Source of the DNA: Promethearchaeia archaeon
GTDB lineage: Archaea > Asgardarchaeota > Lokiarchaeia > Sigyniarchaeales > SOKP01
Length of the DNA: 32,091 nt
NCBI GenBank assembly: GCA_029856295.1
Contig: JAHQWS010000208.1
Location: forward strand, 1-32,091
Direction: 5' to 3'
A model generated the notes under the pieces. That model worked only from the letters and a program-made list of their open reading frames with translations, did not search any database and was not told where the DNA came from. The position numbers and the translations under genes are program-made. This document shows positions 9,376 through 18,925 of the stretch, in pieces; positions within the stretch are counted from its first letter, which is position 1; each line of letters starts with the position of its first letter.

Positions 9376-10620
9376 ATGAGTAATTTAGGACCAAAAAAAG
9401 AAAAATACGATAAAATTTTATTAATGTATTCCGGTGGGCTTGATACAAGTGTTATGATCCGTTGGTTACAAGAAACTTACGGAGCGGAAATTTATACTTT
9501 CACGGCAGACTTGGGACAAGAATTTGCTGATCCCACAAGATTTAAGGAAATAGAGGAAAAAGCATATAATTTAGGTGCTGTGAAGCATTTTACTGTTGAT
9601 TGTAAGGAAAAATTTGCTAAAGAATATGTTTTTCCTACAATTAAAGCCAACGGGTTATATCAAGGAGTTTATCCATTAAGTACTGCCGTAGGGAGACCCT
9701 TAATTGCTATAGAAGCTATTAAAATTGCTAAAAAAGAAGGGATTTCTGTACTAGCACATGGATGTACCGGGAAAGGAAACGATCAAATTAGGATCAATAT
9801 AACCGCAAATGCGTATGCCCCTGAAATTGAGGTTTTACAACCATTAATTGAGTGGAATATGGGTAGAGATGAGGAACTCAAATACGCTGAAAGACATGGA
9901 ATTCCAGTCAATAGATATAAGAAATATAGTATAGATGAGAATCTTTTTGGAAGAAGTGCTGAATGTGATATACTGGAAAATCCAAGTGTGGAACCGCCTG
10001 AAGATTCGAAAGAATGGACTACTGCTCCCGAAAAAGCTCCTGATAAACCCGAATATATTACCATTAACTTTGAAGAAGGAGTCCCGGTAGGGTTAAACGG
10101 GGAAAAAATGAGTAGTGTTGACTTATTAAGAACATTACACGATATAGGATGTAAGCATGGTGTTGGAAGAATAGAACATATGGAGGATCGGGCCATTGGA
10201 TTAAAATCAAGGGAAACTTATGAAGTCCCCACCGCATTAATTTTAATTAAAGCGCATAAAGATCTTGAGAAATATGTATGCACTAAACATGAAAACTCTT
10301 TTAAAACTATTGTTGATCAGAGGTGGACGGAATTAGCTTATGAGGGGCTATGGGTGGATCCCTTAAAAGATGCCTTAGAGGCATTCATAAATGAAGTCAA
10401 TAAAAAGGTGACTGGTAGTGCTAAAGTAAAACTATTTAAAGGAAGCGCTGAAGTGGTCGCAAGAGAATCTCCTAACGGATTATATGACTTAAACTTGGCA
10501 ACATACGATACCGAGAGCACGTTTAATCAGAGATTGAGTTATGGTTTTATTCCTCTCTTTGGATTACAATCAAAAATGGGCTTTTTGATCAAAAAAAAAT
10601 TGAAAGAAGAAAAGAAATAG
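9376..10620 (+). CDS. argG: Argininosuccinate synthase
   Basis: YSGGLDTSVMIRWLQETYG, FTADLGQE, AHGCTGKGNDQIR and HGVGRIEHMEDRAIGLKSRETYE. Confidence 0.88.
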   Translation: MSNLGPKKEKYDKILLMYSGGLDTSVMIRWLQETYGAEIYTFTADLGQEFADPTRFKEIEEKAYNLGAVKHFTVDCKEKFAKEYVFPTIKANGLYQGVYPLSTAVGRPLIAIEAIKIAKKEGISVLAHGCTGKGNDQIRINITANAYAPEIEVLQPLIEWNMGRDEELKYAERHGIPVNRYKKYSIDENLFGRSAECDILENPSVEPPEDSKEWTTAPEKAPDKPEYITINFEEGVPVGLNGEKMSSVDLLRTLHDIGCKHGVGRIEHMEDRAIGLKSRETYEVPTALILIKAHKDLEKYVCTKHENSFKTIVDQRWTELAYEGLWVDPLKDALEAFINEVNKKVTGSAKVKLFKGSAEVVARESPNGLYDLNLATYDTESTFNQRLSYGFIPLFGLQSKMGFLIKKKLKEEKK

Positions 10621-10734
10621 AATATCTTTATATTAATATTATTCTCTTTTATAAGATTTTTAATAAGGCTTATAAAGGATTCTATACAAATAATACTTTA
10701 ATCAACAGATTAAATTAAATTGGTTGAGATTGTT

Positions 10735-11634
10735 ATGTCAAAACTGGATAAATTGAAAAATGTAATAACCGCAATGATTACACCATTACATGAGGATTTT
10801 AGTATAGATGAAGAAAAATATCGCGAGTTCATACGGTTCCAGATTGAGAATGGTTGTCAACCTTTAACCATGGGAACAACCGGAGAGAGCGCAACCTTAT
10901 CTCATGAGGAACACCACTATGCTATAGATATTACTGTCGATGAGGGAAAAAAGAGCGGAAAGGATCCATTTGTGTTAGCAGGAACAGGGAGCAATTCTAC
11001 TAAAGAAGCTATTTCACTTTCTCAATATGCTGAAAAAGCAGGTGCTGATGGATGTCTTATTGTTGTTCCATACTATAATAAACCAGTTCAACATTCTTTA
11101 ATAGACCACTATTCGGCAATTGCAGATGCTATTTCATTGCCGATTATTATATATAATGTTCCAAGTCGTACAGTGCGCAACATAGACCCAGATACAATAG
11201 CTACACTAGCCAATAAAAAAGATAACATAGTTGGAGTAAAAGAGGCAAGTGGAAATATTGATCAAATAACACAAATAATTAAAAATACTCCAGATGATTT
11301 CATAGTTTTAAGTGGAGATGATGGTATGACTTATCATCTCATGGCCTTAGGTGGAGTGGGAGTTATTAGTGTTGTTTCTAATATTGTTCCTGCGAAAATC
11401 TTTGAATTTACAAAAACAATGAATGCAGGAGATTGGGATAAAGCTAGGAAAATGCACTTAGAGCTATATGATCTTTTCAAAGTTTTATTCATAGAGACTA
11501 ATCCCGGTCCTGTGAAATATGCTGCTGAAATTATGGGAATCATGAATAAACGCATGAATTTACCAATGACTCCACCGTTAGAACTAAATCAAGCAAAAAT
11601 CAAAGCCGTACTAGAAAGTTTAAAATTACTTTAA
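10735..11634 (+). CDS. dapA: 4-hydroxy-tetrahydrodipicolinate synthase (ATG 10735 preferred over the track start 10720)
   Basis: GTTGESATLSHEEH, VPYYNKP, YNVPSRT and VGVKEASGN. Confidence 0.92.
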   Translation: MSKLDKLKNVITAMITPLHEDFSIDEEKYREFIRFQIENGCQPLTMGTTGESATLSHEEHHYAIDITVDEGKKSGKDPFVLAGTGSNSTKEAISLSQYAEKAGADGCLIVVPYYNKPVQHSLIDHYSAIADAISLPIIIYNVPSRTVRNIDPDTIATLANKKDNIVGVKEASGNIDQITQIIKNTPDDFIVLSGDDGMTYHLMALGGVGVISVVSNIVPAKIFEFTKTMNAGDWDKARKMHLELYDLFKVLFIETNPGPVKYAAEIMGIMNKRMNLPMTPPLELNQAKIKAVLESLKLL

Positions 11635-11660
11635 TTCGTATTATATTTTGGGTGATGTTT

Positions 11661-12482
11661 TTGATAAAATTGTTAATTTTAGGCGCAAGCGGTTCCATGG
11701 GGCGGTTAATTAGTAAGTTAGCACTAGATGATAATGAAATTCAGGTAGTTGCAGCATGTGATGTAAGCAATATTGGACAACCGCTTGAAAATTTAACAGG
11801 AACTATAGACCCCAACAAGTTGATGATTCGTGATATTAATGATCTTCAAAAAATTATAAACGATACAGCTCCAGACGTAGCCGCCGATTTTTCAATAGCA
11901 AAAGCTACGGAAAAAAATTGTTTGATTTGCATAAAGAATAAAATTAGATGCGTTATTGGTACCACAGGTCTAACTCAAGAATTTTTAGACGAATTTGAAA
12001 AATTAATTATAGAGTATGAATCCCCAGCAGTAATATCTTCAAATATGGCAACAGGAGTGAATATATTTTTTAAAATGGTCTCAATTTTGACTGCGTATTT
12101 AGAAGATTGGGATATAGAAATAATAGAAGCCCATCATCATAGAAAAGTAGATGCGCCGAGTGGGACGGCTTTAACTTTAGGAAATATAATCGGGGATACT
12201 ATTGGAAGTGATTTTAATGAAATTGCAAAATATGGTCGTGATTTAGGGCCTAATAAGAGAATAGTAGGAGCTAAAAATGAAATAGGGGTTCACTCCATTC
12301 GTGCAGGTGATATTGTGGGTGATCATATTGTTCTTTACGCTGGAACTGGAGAAAGAATCGAATTTAAACATCAAGCTCATAGTAGGAATTGTTTTGCAAG
12401 CGGAGCTATAACAGCTATTAAATTTATTGCAAATGCTCAAGAGAATAAGATTTATAGTACTCGCGAAGTTTTAGGTCTATAA
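11661..12482 (+). CDS. dapB: 4-hydroxy-tetrahydrodipicolinate reductase (TTG 11661 start preferred over track start 11652)
   Basis: MIKLLILGASGSMGRL Rossmann start, IEAHHHRKVDAPSGTAL, and GGTGAT SD at 11651-11656. Confidence 0.92.
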   Translation: MIKLLILGASGSMGRLISKLALDDNEIQVVAACDVSNIGQPLENLTGTIDPNKLMIRDINDLQKIINDTAPDVAADFSIAKATEKNCLICIKNKIRCVIGTTGLTQEFLDEFEKLIIEYESPAVISSNMATGVNIFFKMVSILTAYLEDWDIEIIEAHHHRKVDAPSGTALTLGNIIGDTIGSDFNEIAKYGRDLGPNKRIVGAKNEIGVHSIRAGDIVGDHIVLYAGTGERIEFKHQAHSRNCFASGAITAIKFIANAQENKIYSTREVLGL

Positions 12483-12818
12483 TTAGTTTCTTTTATAAAA
12501 AGTTTTTTTAAATGTCTCAATTCTAATATATTTTTTATATTATAAGAACATAAAGATATAAGATAAAATTATAAAAAATTATCAGAGCAGATCGGTATTA
12601 TCATCAATCTTTGTTAAGATTTCATTACGCCAACTCTTCATCGAGATCAATTAAAGGGTATCCAAGCCTTAAATGTCTCATTTTTATAATTTTATCTCAT
12701 TATAAAAAAGATGAATAAGGTATTTAATTTTATTCTTAAACAGAAGTCCGAAGCAAATTTTAATTTGCAAGGAGTTTTATTTTTTATTTTTACTCGTCAT
12801 TCCCTGAAAAAAGGAATA

Positions 12819-14099
12819 CTATTCACTTCTCTGTGTTTTCATCTTTTTTAATAAAGCTTCGTTCTCATCTTCCATTCTTTTTCTACCTTTTTTAGGATTT
12901 CCTAGCAACTCCAAATCTGGTTGATCTTTTCTATCCACTACCGCCCAGTATGGAAGAGGCTCACCAGGAGGGCATCCCATTACAAACAAACAGCTCTCAC
13001 CGGCTGTATCAATCTTCTTTTTCAGGGCTTTTGTGCAATCGCCCACGAGAATAAGATTTTTACCAAAACGGACGCCTTCAGGGATCTCCTTCTTCCTCCC
13101 TAATACGATATCAATTCCCTTATTCATGTCATATCCGTCCAATAACTTCAGTTTTGCCATGCTGAACGCCATAAGCCCCTGACAAGAACTGCAGGCATTT
13201 TCGATGTAAAAGTTATACTCTGGCCATGCTGCAAACCCCTCCAAGTACGGTAAATGCAACCGTTTGTAGACCTCTTTTATTGTGTTTCCTCTGATTTCTA
13301 TTTTGTCCTCATCCACAACCCCAAGACCTCGCTCACGGGCAGCCTCAAAGTAATCTACTTCTTTAATGGGCAGGCCAATCATTCTACAGACAGTGGCATC
13401 GAGAGCCACCGGGTCTTGACTGGCAACAATACAGCCGAAATCCACAGGGTTCCCTGTTGTGTGTGGGCCGTATCCCTCCATAGGTCGAATAAGATCCGCA
13501 ATGGAAAGGTCTGCCCTGACAACAGACCAGAGATCCATCATTGCAGCAGCGAGATTGGTCATGTGCATAGTTCCATGGATAGCATCCTGTACCACACCCT
13601 TTATATTTTTAAGGGCACAGGTAAACACCATACTCACATGTGTCTTAAAGATGGGAACATTTACTATATGATCTGCCTCCAGTAAAAAGCGCGGCAATTT
13701 TATGTTTCTTAAAGCTGATCTGGGGTTTTCAATTTTTTTCCTTATCAAATCAGGGTCACTTTTAATATCACGAATGTCATCTACTCCTGCCTCCTCAGCT
13801 GCTTTCTTTATTCCACTTATTTCAAGGCAGTTCATAGTATCACACCCTATGGCTGCTGCTTCAGCCAGAATGATCTTCTTTGGATTAGCCTTCTGAATAG
13901 CCTCAATAACGGCCTTCACAACAGCCGGACTCGTACACACGGAACTCTCGGGTGGACCCTCATGGCCTCCATTAGGCTTAACAACCACTGTTGAACCCTC
14001 TCTGATGAGGGACTCAACCCCACCAAGATGATTGAGGGCATCTTCCACCATTTTTTTGGCGACAGTACCTTTTACAATGGAAACAATCGATTTTGACAT
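12819..14099 (-). CDS. DUF362 domain-containing protein
   Basis: VVVKPNGGHEGPPESSVCTSP, PIFKTHVSMVFTCALKNIKG and DPVALDA typical of DUF362. Upstream SD AAGGAGGAT. Confidence 0.85.
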   Translation of the reverse strand: MSKSIVSIVKGTVAKKMVEDALNHLGGVESLIREGSTVVVKPNGGHEGPPESSVCTSPAVVKAVIEAIQKANPKKIILAEAAAIGCDTMNCLEISGIKKAAEEAGVDDIRDIKSDPDLIRKKIENPRSALRNIKLPRFLLEADHIVNVPIFKTHVSMVFTCALKNIKGVVQDAIHGTMHMTNLAAAMMDLWSVVRADLSIADLIRPMEGYGPHTTGNPVDFGCIVASQDPVALDATVCRMIGLPIKEVDYFEAARERGLGVVDEDKIEIRGNTIKEVYKRLHLPYLEGFAAWPEYNFYIENACSSCQGLMAFSMAKLKLLDGYDMNKGIDIVLGRKKEIPEGVRFGKNLILVGDCTKALKKKIDTAGESCLFVMGCPPGEPLPYWAVVDRKDQPDLELLGNPKKGRKRMEDENEALLKKMKTQRSE

Positions 14100-14161
14100 A
14101 TTTATCCTCCTTTTTATCTATTCTTACAATCTATTTTTTTTGCTACCTTATTTGACAGCCT

Positions 14162-15406
14162 TTATTTATATGGAATCCAGCATTCCATCAGTTCTTCTAT
14201 TGGCCATCGTGTAAGTACTTCACAGCCGTTTTTTGTAACAAGAACATCCTCTTCCAGCCGAACGCCATCTTTACCACCTTTTTTACCGGTGTATGTCTCG
14301 AGGGCGAGAACCATCCCCTCTTTGAGTTCTGTTGGCGGTAAACCTGCTTGCATCGTTATACGGCTGATACCTGGAGGATCGTGAAGCGTAAGGCCAAGAC
14401 CGTGGCCAACTGCGTATGGTAATACCTCAGCCCATGAATCATATCCCCAGTATTTAGGTGAATCCGGCCATTTCTCAGCGATATCGTTTGTTGTATTCCC
14501 CGCCTTTACAGCGCTTATCCCGTCATACAGCATCTTGTGGCATTCCTCGTACAGATCTTTCTGTTCCTGAGTGGCCTTTCCACAGCAAAATGTTCTGTAG
14601 ACACAGGACATATAGCCTTGGTAGGAAGCCCCATCAACATCTATATAGATCAGATCACCAGGTCGTATCGGTTTGTCAGTAAATGACCATCCGTAAGGAT
14701 TTGTATTGTAACCGGAACAGCATACCAAATCTTCTGTGTGATCATCACCTTCCTCATATAGGGCCTTTATACCTATGCCGACGAGATCACATTCCCTTAT
14801 ACCCGGTTTTATGGCGTCAGCAATATCTGCAAACGCCTTCTCGGAGTTTGCACAAGTAATACGCATCAGTTCTATCTCATCTTGAGTCTTTATCCATCTA
14901 GCCTCATCCATTGTGATCTTTCCATGGACCGCTTTAATTCGCTTTTTGTTAAAGGCCTCAGCGTAGAGCATCTGTAGAGTAGTTCCATCAATCCCTATTG
15001 GTTCTTCCTCCACGCCATGTTCTTTCATCAATTTAATCATTTCCTTAACAAGAGTTTTGATAAACATATTATTCGCATCCCTTGCAACAATCTTTGCTGG
15101 AGGAAAAGAAGGTTTTACTCTACCCTCCATCCAGGGCATTCTCCTCTCAGTTTCTGAGGGGGTACCCCCACCGAATAGGTATGGCTCGCCATTTCTTGCT
15201 AGAAAAACGATCTGCAGTTCAAGATTCCGCATGGGAGTGGTAACATAGTAGGATGTGAGATACCTTATATTGGCGTGATCAAAGGTTATCAAGGCTCCAA
15301 GACCATCCTTTTCCATCTGTTCCTTTGCCCGTTGTAACCTTTCTGTACGTAAACGGTCGTAATTGACCCGTTGTTCATAATCTACCGCATATTTTCCAAA
15401 TGCCAT
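14162..15406 (-). CDS. M24-family (creatinase/Xaa-Pro aminopeptidase/DddP-like) metallopeptidase-fold protein
   Basis: DHANIRYLTSYY, DVDGASYQGYMSCVYRTF, GHGLGLTLHDPP, LETYTG and VRLEEDVLVT. Confidence 0.88.
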   Translation of the reverse strand: MAFGKYAVDYEQRVNYDRLRTERLQRAKEQMEKDGLGALITFDHANIRYLTSYYVTTPMRNLELQIVFLARNGEPYLFGGGTPSETERRMPWMEGRVKPSFPPAKIVARDANNMFIKTLVKEMIKLMKEHGVEEEPIGIDGTTLQMLYAEAFNKKRIKAVHGKITMDEARWIKTQDEIELMRITCANSEKAFADIADAIKPGIRECDLVGIGIKALYEEGDDHTEDLVCCSGYNTNPYGWSFTDKPIRPGDLIYIDVDGASYQGYMSCVYRTFCCGKATQEQKDLYEECHKMLYDGISAVKAGNTTNDIAEKWPDSPKYWGYDSWAEVLPYAVGHGLGLTLHDPPGISRITMQAGLPPTELKEGMVLALETYTGKKGGKDGVRLEEDVLVTKNGCEVLTRWPIEELMECWIPYK

Positions 15407-15663
15407 TTTTAATTCCTCATTTATTTACAATGTATTGATATAATAAGACAATCAATTATATAAATATCTCTTTTATGAGATATAGTCAATAGAAATATCA
15501 AAATACATTACTCTCTTGCCTAATAGGTGCTATTTTGATGACTAATTTTTATGATATAAAAGGTAAGAAAAAAATTAATCTTGAAAAACCCCTCTAAGAA
15601 AATTATTTCGAAGATTCATGATTTTAAGACTATTTTTTTCAGTGTAAAAAAAAAGTTAATAAG

Positions 15664-16977
15664 TCATTTTAAATGATCTGGAATAATTTGGCTTTTTAAT
15701 AAATCTTTATAAGTTTCAGCTTCCCTAACTAACATGTCTTCTCCATTATTAATTAAGACTTCGGCCGGGCGCGGACGGGAATTATAAGAGCTACTCATTA
15801 TAAAACCATAGGCTCCTGAATCTAATATCGCTAGATATTCTTCTTCTTGTAATTCATGTAATGTTCTTTCCTTACCAAGTATGTCTCCGGACTCACATAT
15901 AGGCCCAGCAATATCATATTTCATTTCCTTTCTATCTTCGTTCTGAAGGCATGAAATGATGTGATGATAAGATCCATACATCGTGGGGCGAATTAATGTA
16001 TTGAAACCAGCGTCTACTCCAGCAAATAATTTATATCCGTTATTCTTAATTGTATTAATTTGAGTTAAAATTATACTTGCCTCGGCTGATAGATAACGAC
16101 CTGGTTCAACTTTAATTGCGGGTTTTTCCATTCCCATTTTTTCAATGGCTTCTTTAGACCTTTTAACAACAATTTCTTTATATACTTCTAAATCTAAAGG
16201 ATCTTCCTCAGGACGATAAGGTATCCCTAAACCACCTCCAAAATCAACAAATTCAAATGTAATATCTAACGTATCTGCCAGATTAATGATAATTCCCAAA
16301 TATTTATCAATTGCTTTATCATAATCATACGGATTAATAATACCGGAACCAATATGTATGTGAGTTCCAAATTGTTTGAAACCAAATCCCTTAGCTTTTA
16401 AATATGCTTCTATAACTTGATTATCCAAAATTCCAAATTTAATCTCTTTACCTGCCGTTATGGTGTGGACATGGTGACCTGCCCCGAACTCAGGGTTAAT
16501 TCTAAAAGAGATTATTTTTTTTTCCTTCCCTAACTCATCATGAATTCTGGCCAATCTTTTTAGTTGACTAATACTATCCAGATTAACCAATACATCATTT
16601 TCTACAGCAAATTTAAAATCATCATTAGTAAACATATTTCCGGTGTAAATTATGTGTTCTGGTTTTGCTCCCGCTTTTAAACAAGTATGGACTTCTCCTA
16701 CAGATGAACAATCAAAACCAGCCCCCTCTGATAAGAGGATTTTCAATACAGATAAACTTGTATTTGCCTTAACTGCGAAATGAATTTGGTTATTTTTATT
16801 TTCGGAATCTAAAACTTGCTTGAGAGTTTTATAGCGTTCCCTTATTAATCTTTCATTTATGACGTAGACTGGGGTTCCGTATTTTTTAGCCAAATCAATA
16901 GTATTAGCACCTGCAATATGGAGAACACCATTCTGGTATTCTAAATCCTTATTTTTTAACCATTCTTGGTAATTCAT
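15664..16977 (-). CDS. lysA: Diaminopimelate decarboxylase
   Basis: HFAVKANTSLSVLK, FDCSSVGEV, GGGLGIPY, EPGRYLSAEA and CESGDILGKER. Confidence 0.93.
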   Translation of the reverse strand: MNYQEWLKNKDLEYQNGVLHIAGANTIDLAKKYGTPVYVINERLIRERYKTLKQVLDSENKNNQIHFAVKANTSLSVLKILLSEGAGFDCSSVGEVHTCLKAGAKPEHIIYTGNMFTNDDFKFAVENDVLVNLDSISQLKRLARIHDELGKEKKIISFRINPEFGAGHHVHTITAGKEIKFGILDNQVIEAYLKAKGFGFKQFGTHIHIGSGIINPYDYDKAIDKYLGIIINLADTLDITFEFVDFGGGLGIPYRPEEDPLDLEVYKEIVVKRSKEAIEKMGMEKPAIKVEPGRYLSAEASIILTQINTIKNNGYKLFAGVDAGFNTLIRPTMYGSYHHIISCLQNEDRKEMKYDIAGPICESGDILGKERTLHELQEEEYLAILDSGAYGFIMSSSYNSRPRPAEVLINNGEDMLVREAETYKDLLKSQIIPDHLK

Positions 16978-16993
16978 TTTTCCTTACCTTTTA

Positions 16994-17875
16994 TTATATT
17001 TTTATACAATCAATAAAACCTTCAAAAGACTTTTCTACTGGACCTTCCATGAAAACTGTTTCTCCTGTATATGTAATTATTAAATCTCCTCCGTCATTAT
17101 GAACGACCACAGGTTTATTTTCTTCAAAATTATTAAGTAACGTTCCAGCAACAACAGCTGCACATGTACCTGTACCGCAAGATTTAGTTACTCCAACACC
17201 TCGTTCATAAACCCGGAGAATTGCCTCATTTTTTGAAAGTATCTTAACAAACTCAACATTAACCTTCTTAGGAAACCGTTCATGAGGTTCTATTGCTGAA
17301 CCATATTTATTTAAATCGTTATCATCCAGTTGATCTTCCACAAAAATAACAGCATGTGGATTGCCCATGGATATACCGGTAAACTGGAATTTTTTATCCA
17401 AAACTTCAATAGACTCATCTATACAATTGTCAGAATTTTTAATTGAAACCACTGGTATCTCATCGCATTCAAGAATAGGAGCACCCATATTAATTTTAAC
17501 CGCCTCCACTTTATCACCATTAATCTTTAAATCCCCAATCATAATACCCTTTAACGTCTCGATGTTGATTCTTGACTTTCTCACAATATTTTTTTCATAT
17601 ACATATTTACAGAAACACCTAATCCCATTCCCGCACAATTCAGCCTCAGAACCATCGTCATTGAAAATCCTCATCCTAATATCTGCCTTTTCGGAATCAC
17701 AGACGAAGATTAAACCATCAGCTCCAATAGAAAAATGGAATTCGCATAGCTTTTTTGCTAAAAGACTCTTTTTTTGTTCGGGAATCTCTAATTCAATATT
17801 ATTTATTATAATGTAATCGTTCCCCAATCCGTGGTATTTTCCGAATGTTAGGTTTTCTATCAAAATTTCATTCAT
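16994..17875 (-). CDS. dapF: Diaminopimelate epimerase
   Basis: KYHGLGNDYIII, AELCGNGIRCF and KSCGTGTCAAV, with both catalytic Cys present. Confidence 0.93.
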   Translation of the reverse strand: MNEILIENLTFGKYHGLGNDYIIINNIELEIPEQKKSLLAKKLCEFHFSIGADGLIFVCDSEKADIRMRIFNDDGSEAELCGNGIRCFCKYVYEKNIVRKSRINIETLKGIMIGDLKINGDKVEAVKINMGAPILECDEIPVVSIKNSDNCIDESIEVLDKKFQFTGISMGNPHAVIFVEDQLDDNDLNKYGSAIEPHERFPKKVNVEFVKILSKNEAILRVYERGVGVTKSCGTGTCAAVVAGTLLNNFEENKPVVVHNDGGDLIITYTGETVFMEGPVEKSFEGFIDCIKI

Positions 17876-17956
17876 AAACAATTCAGCTTGCTTGAGCTTA
17901 TTAAATTAATATTAACTCTTTGTAAGTTAAAATATATTCCGAATAATTTAAATTTA

Positions 17957-17982
17957 TTTGTGTATATATACATATATACAAA
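17957..17982. promoter_or_regulatory. Imperfect 26-bp palindrome in the dapF / TrmB-like divergent intergenic region
   Basis: TTTGTGTATATATACATATATACAAA; 11 of 13 symmetric pairs match. Confidence 0.45.
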
Positions 17983-18001
17983 TAGAAAACATAAGGTAAT
18001 T

Positions 18002-18925
18002 ATGCTAAAAGAAAACGAATTCATTGAATTATTGGAAAATATTGGATTAACGCGAAATCAAGCACTAGTTTATTTCGCTTTAATAAAAGCAGGATTGAAA
18101 GGAAGTATTGTAAGAGAATTAGATCATGCATTAGAGATAAAAAGAACTAACATTTATCCAATTTTAAGTGATCTGACTCAAATAGGATGCGTTAAGGAAA
18201 GTGGCCGAGCTGAGAAATCCAAGAATGCTACGATATATATCGCATTAGACCCCGTACAGTTTCTTGATCATCTCATTCAAAAAAAGCATGCTGAGATTGA
18301 AAATCTACTGCAAGTTAAAAAGACTCATTCTAAATCTTTACAAACCATCTTTAAAAAAGGAATTGAAGTTAAATTAGATGAGATCGATTCCAAATTAAAG
18401 GATTACTTCAAACCATTAATAGATAGTGGCTGGTGGATTCAGTCTTACATCGAAAGGAAAGAATTAGCCATGTTTAACTATCAAGTATACGATTGTTTGC
18501 TACATGCTCCTCATGCGAGATTTTTAAAGGACTGCAGTTTTCATCTATTCATTTTTGATTATGACATAGAAAAGGATAATAATGCTCTGGAATTTTTTAA
18601 GCAAGGACTTAAGCGTAAAACTAAGGAGATGAAATCATATTTTTTTGACATTAAGCAGTTCCAACTGGCTGATGATAAGCTAAATATTTTTGAAAAGCAG
18701 CTTCATTGTTTTAAGATGCGTGTTAAAATAAAGGATCTAGAAAACTCAGAATATTTCACTGAAATTCTTGGAGAATTTAAAGATAATGAGAGAAAGGATC
18801 AGTATTATGAAATTGGAAAAGCGGTTATTTTGCCGATTAAAGAAAAAATATTTTACCTCTGGGCAGAATCAGAAGAAATTCTAAAGGAAATGATTGAGCC
18901 CATTTTAAAAATTGAAGTTATTTAG
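18002..18925 (+). CDS. TrmB-like transcriptional regulator with N-terminal winged helix
   Basis: IGLTRNQALVYFALIKAGLKGSIVRELDHALEIKRTNIYPILSDLTQIGCV; an internal ATG is preferred over the track start at 17888. Confidence 0.8.
   Translation: MLKENEFIELLENIGLTRNQALVYFALIKAGLKGSIVRELDHALEIKRTNIYPILSDLTQIGCVKESGRAEKSKNATIYIALDPVQFLDHLIQKKHAEIENLLQVKKTHSKSLQTIFKKGIEVKLDEIDSKLKDYFKPLIDSGWWIQSYIERKELAMFNYQVYDCLLHAPHARFLKDCSFHLFIFDYDIEKDNNALEFFKQGLKRKTKEMKSYFFDIKQFQLADDKLNIFEKQLHCFKMRVKIKDLENSEYFTEILGEFKDNERKDQYYEIGKAVILPIKEKIFYLWAESEEILKEMIEPILKIEVI

Noticed and set aside
12753-12768. Palindrome GCAAATTTTAATTTGC followed by T-rich sequence
   Set aside because: Could be a terminator, but it is about 270 nt past dapB and very AT-rich; I cannot separate it from chance.
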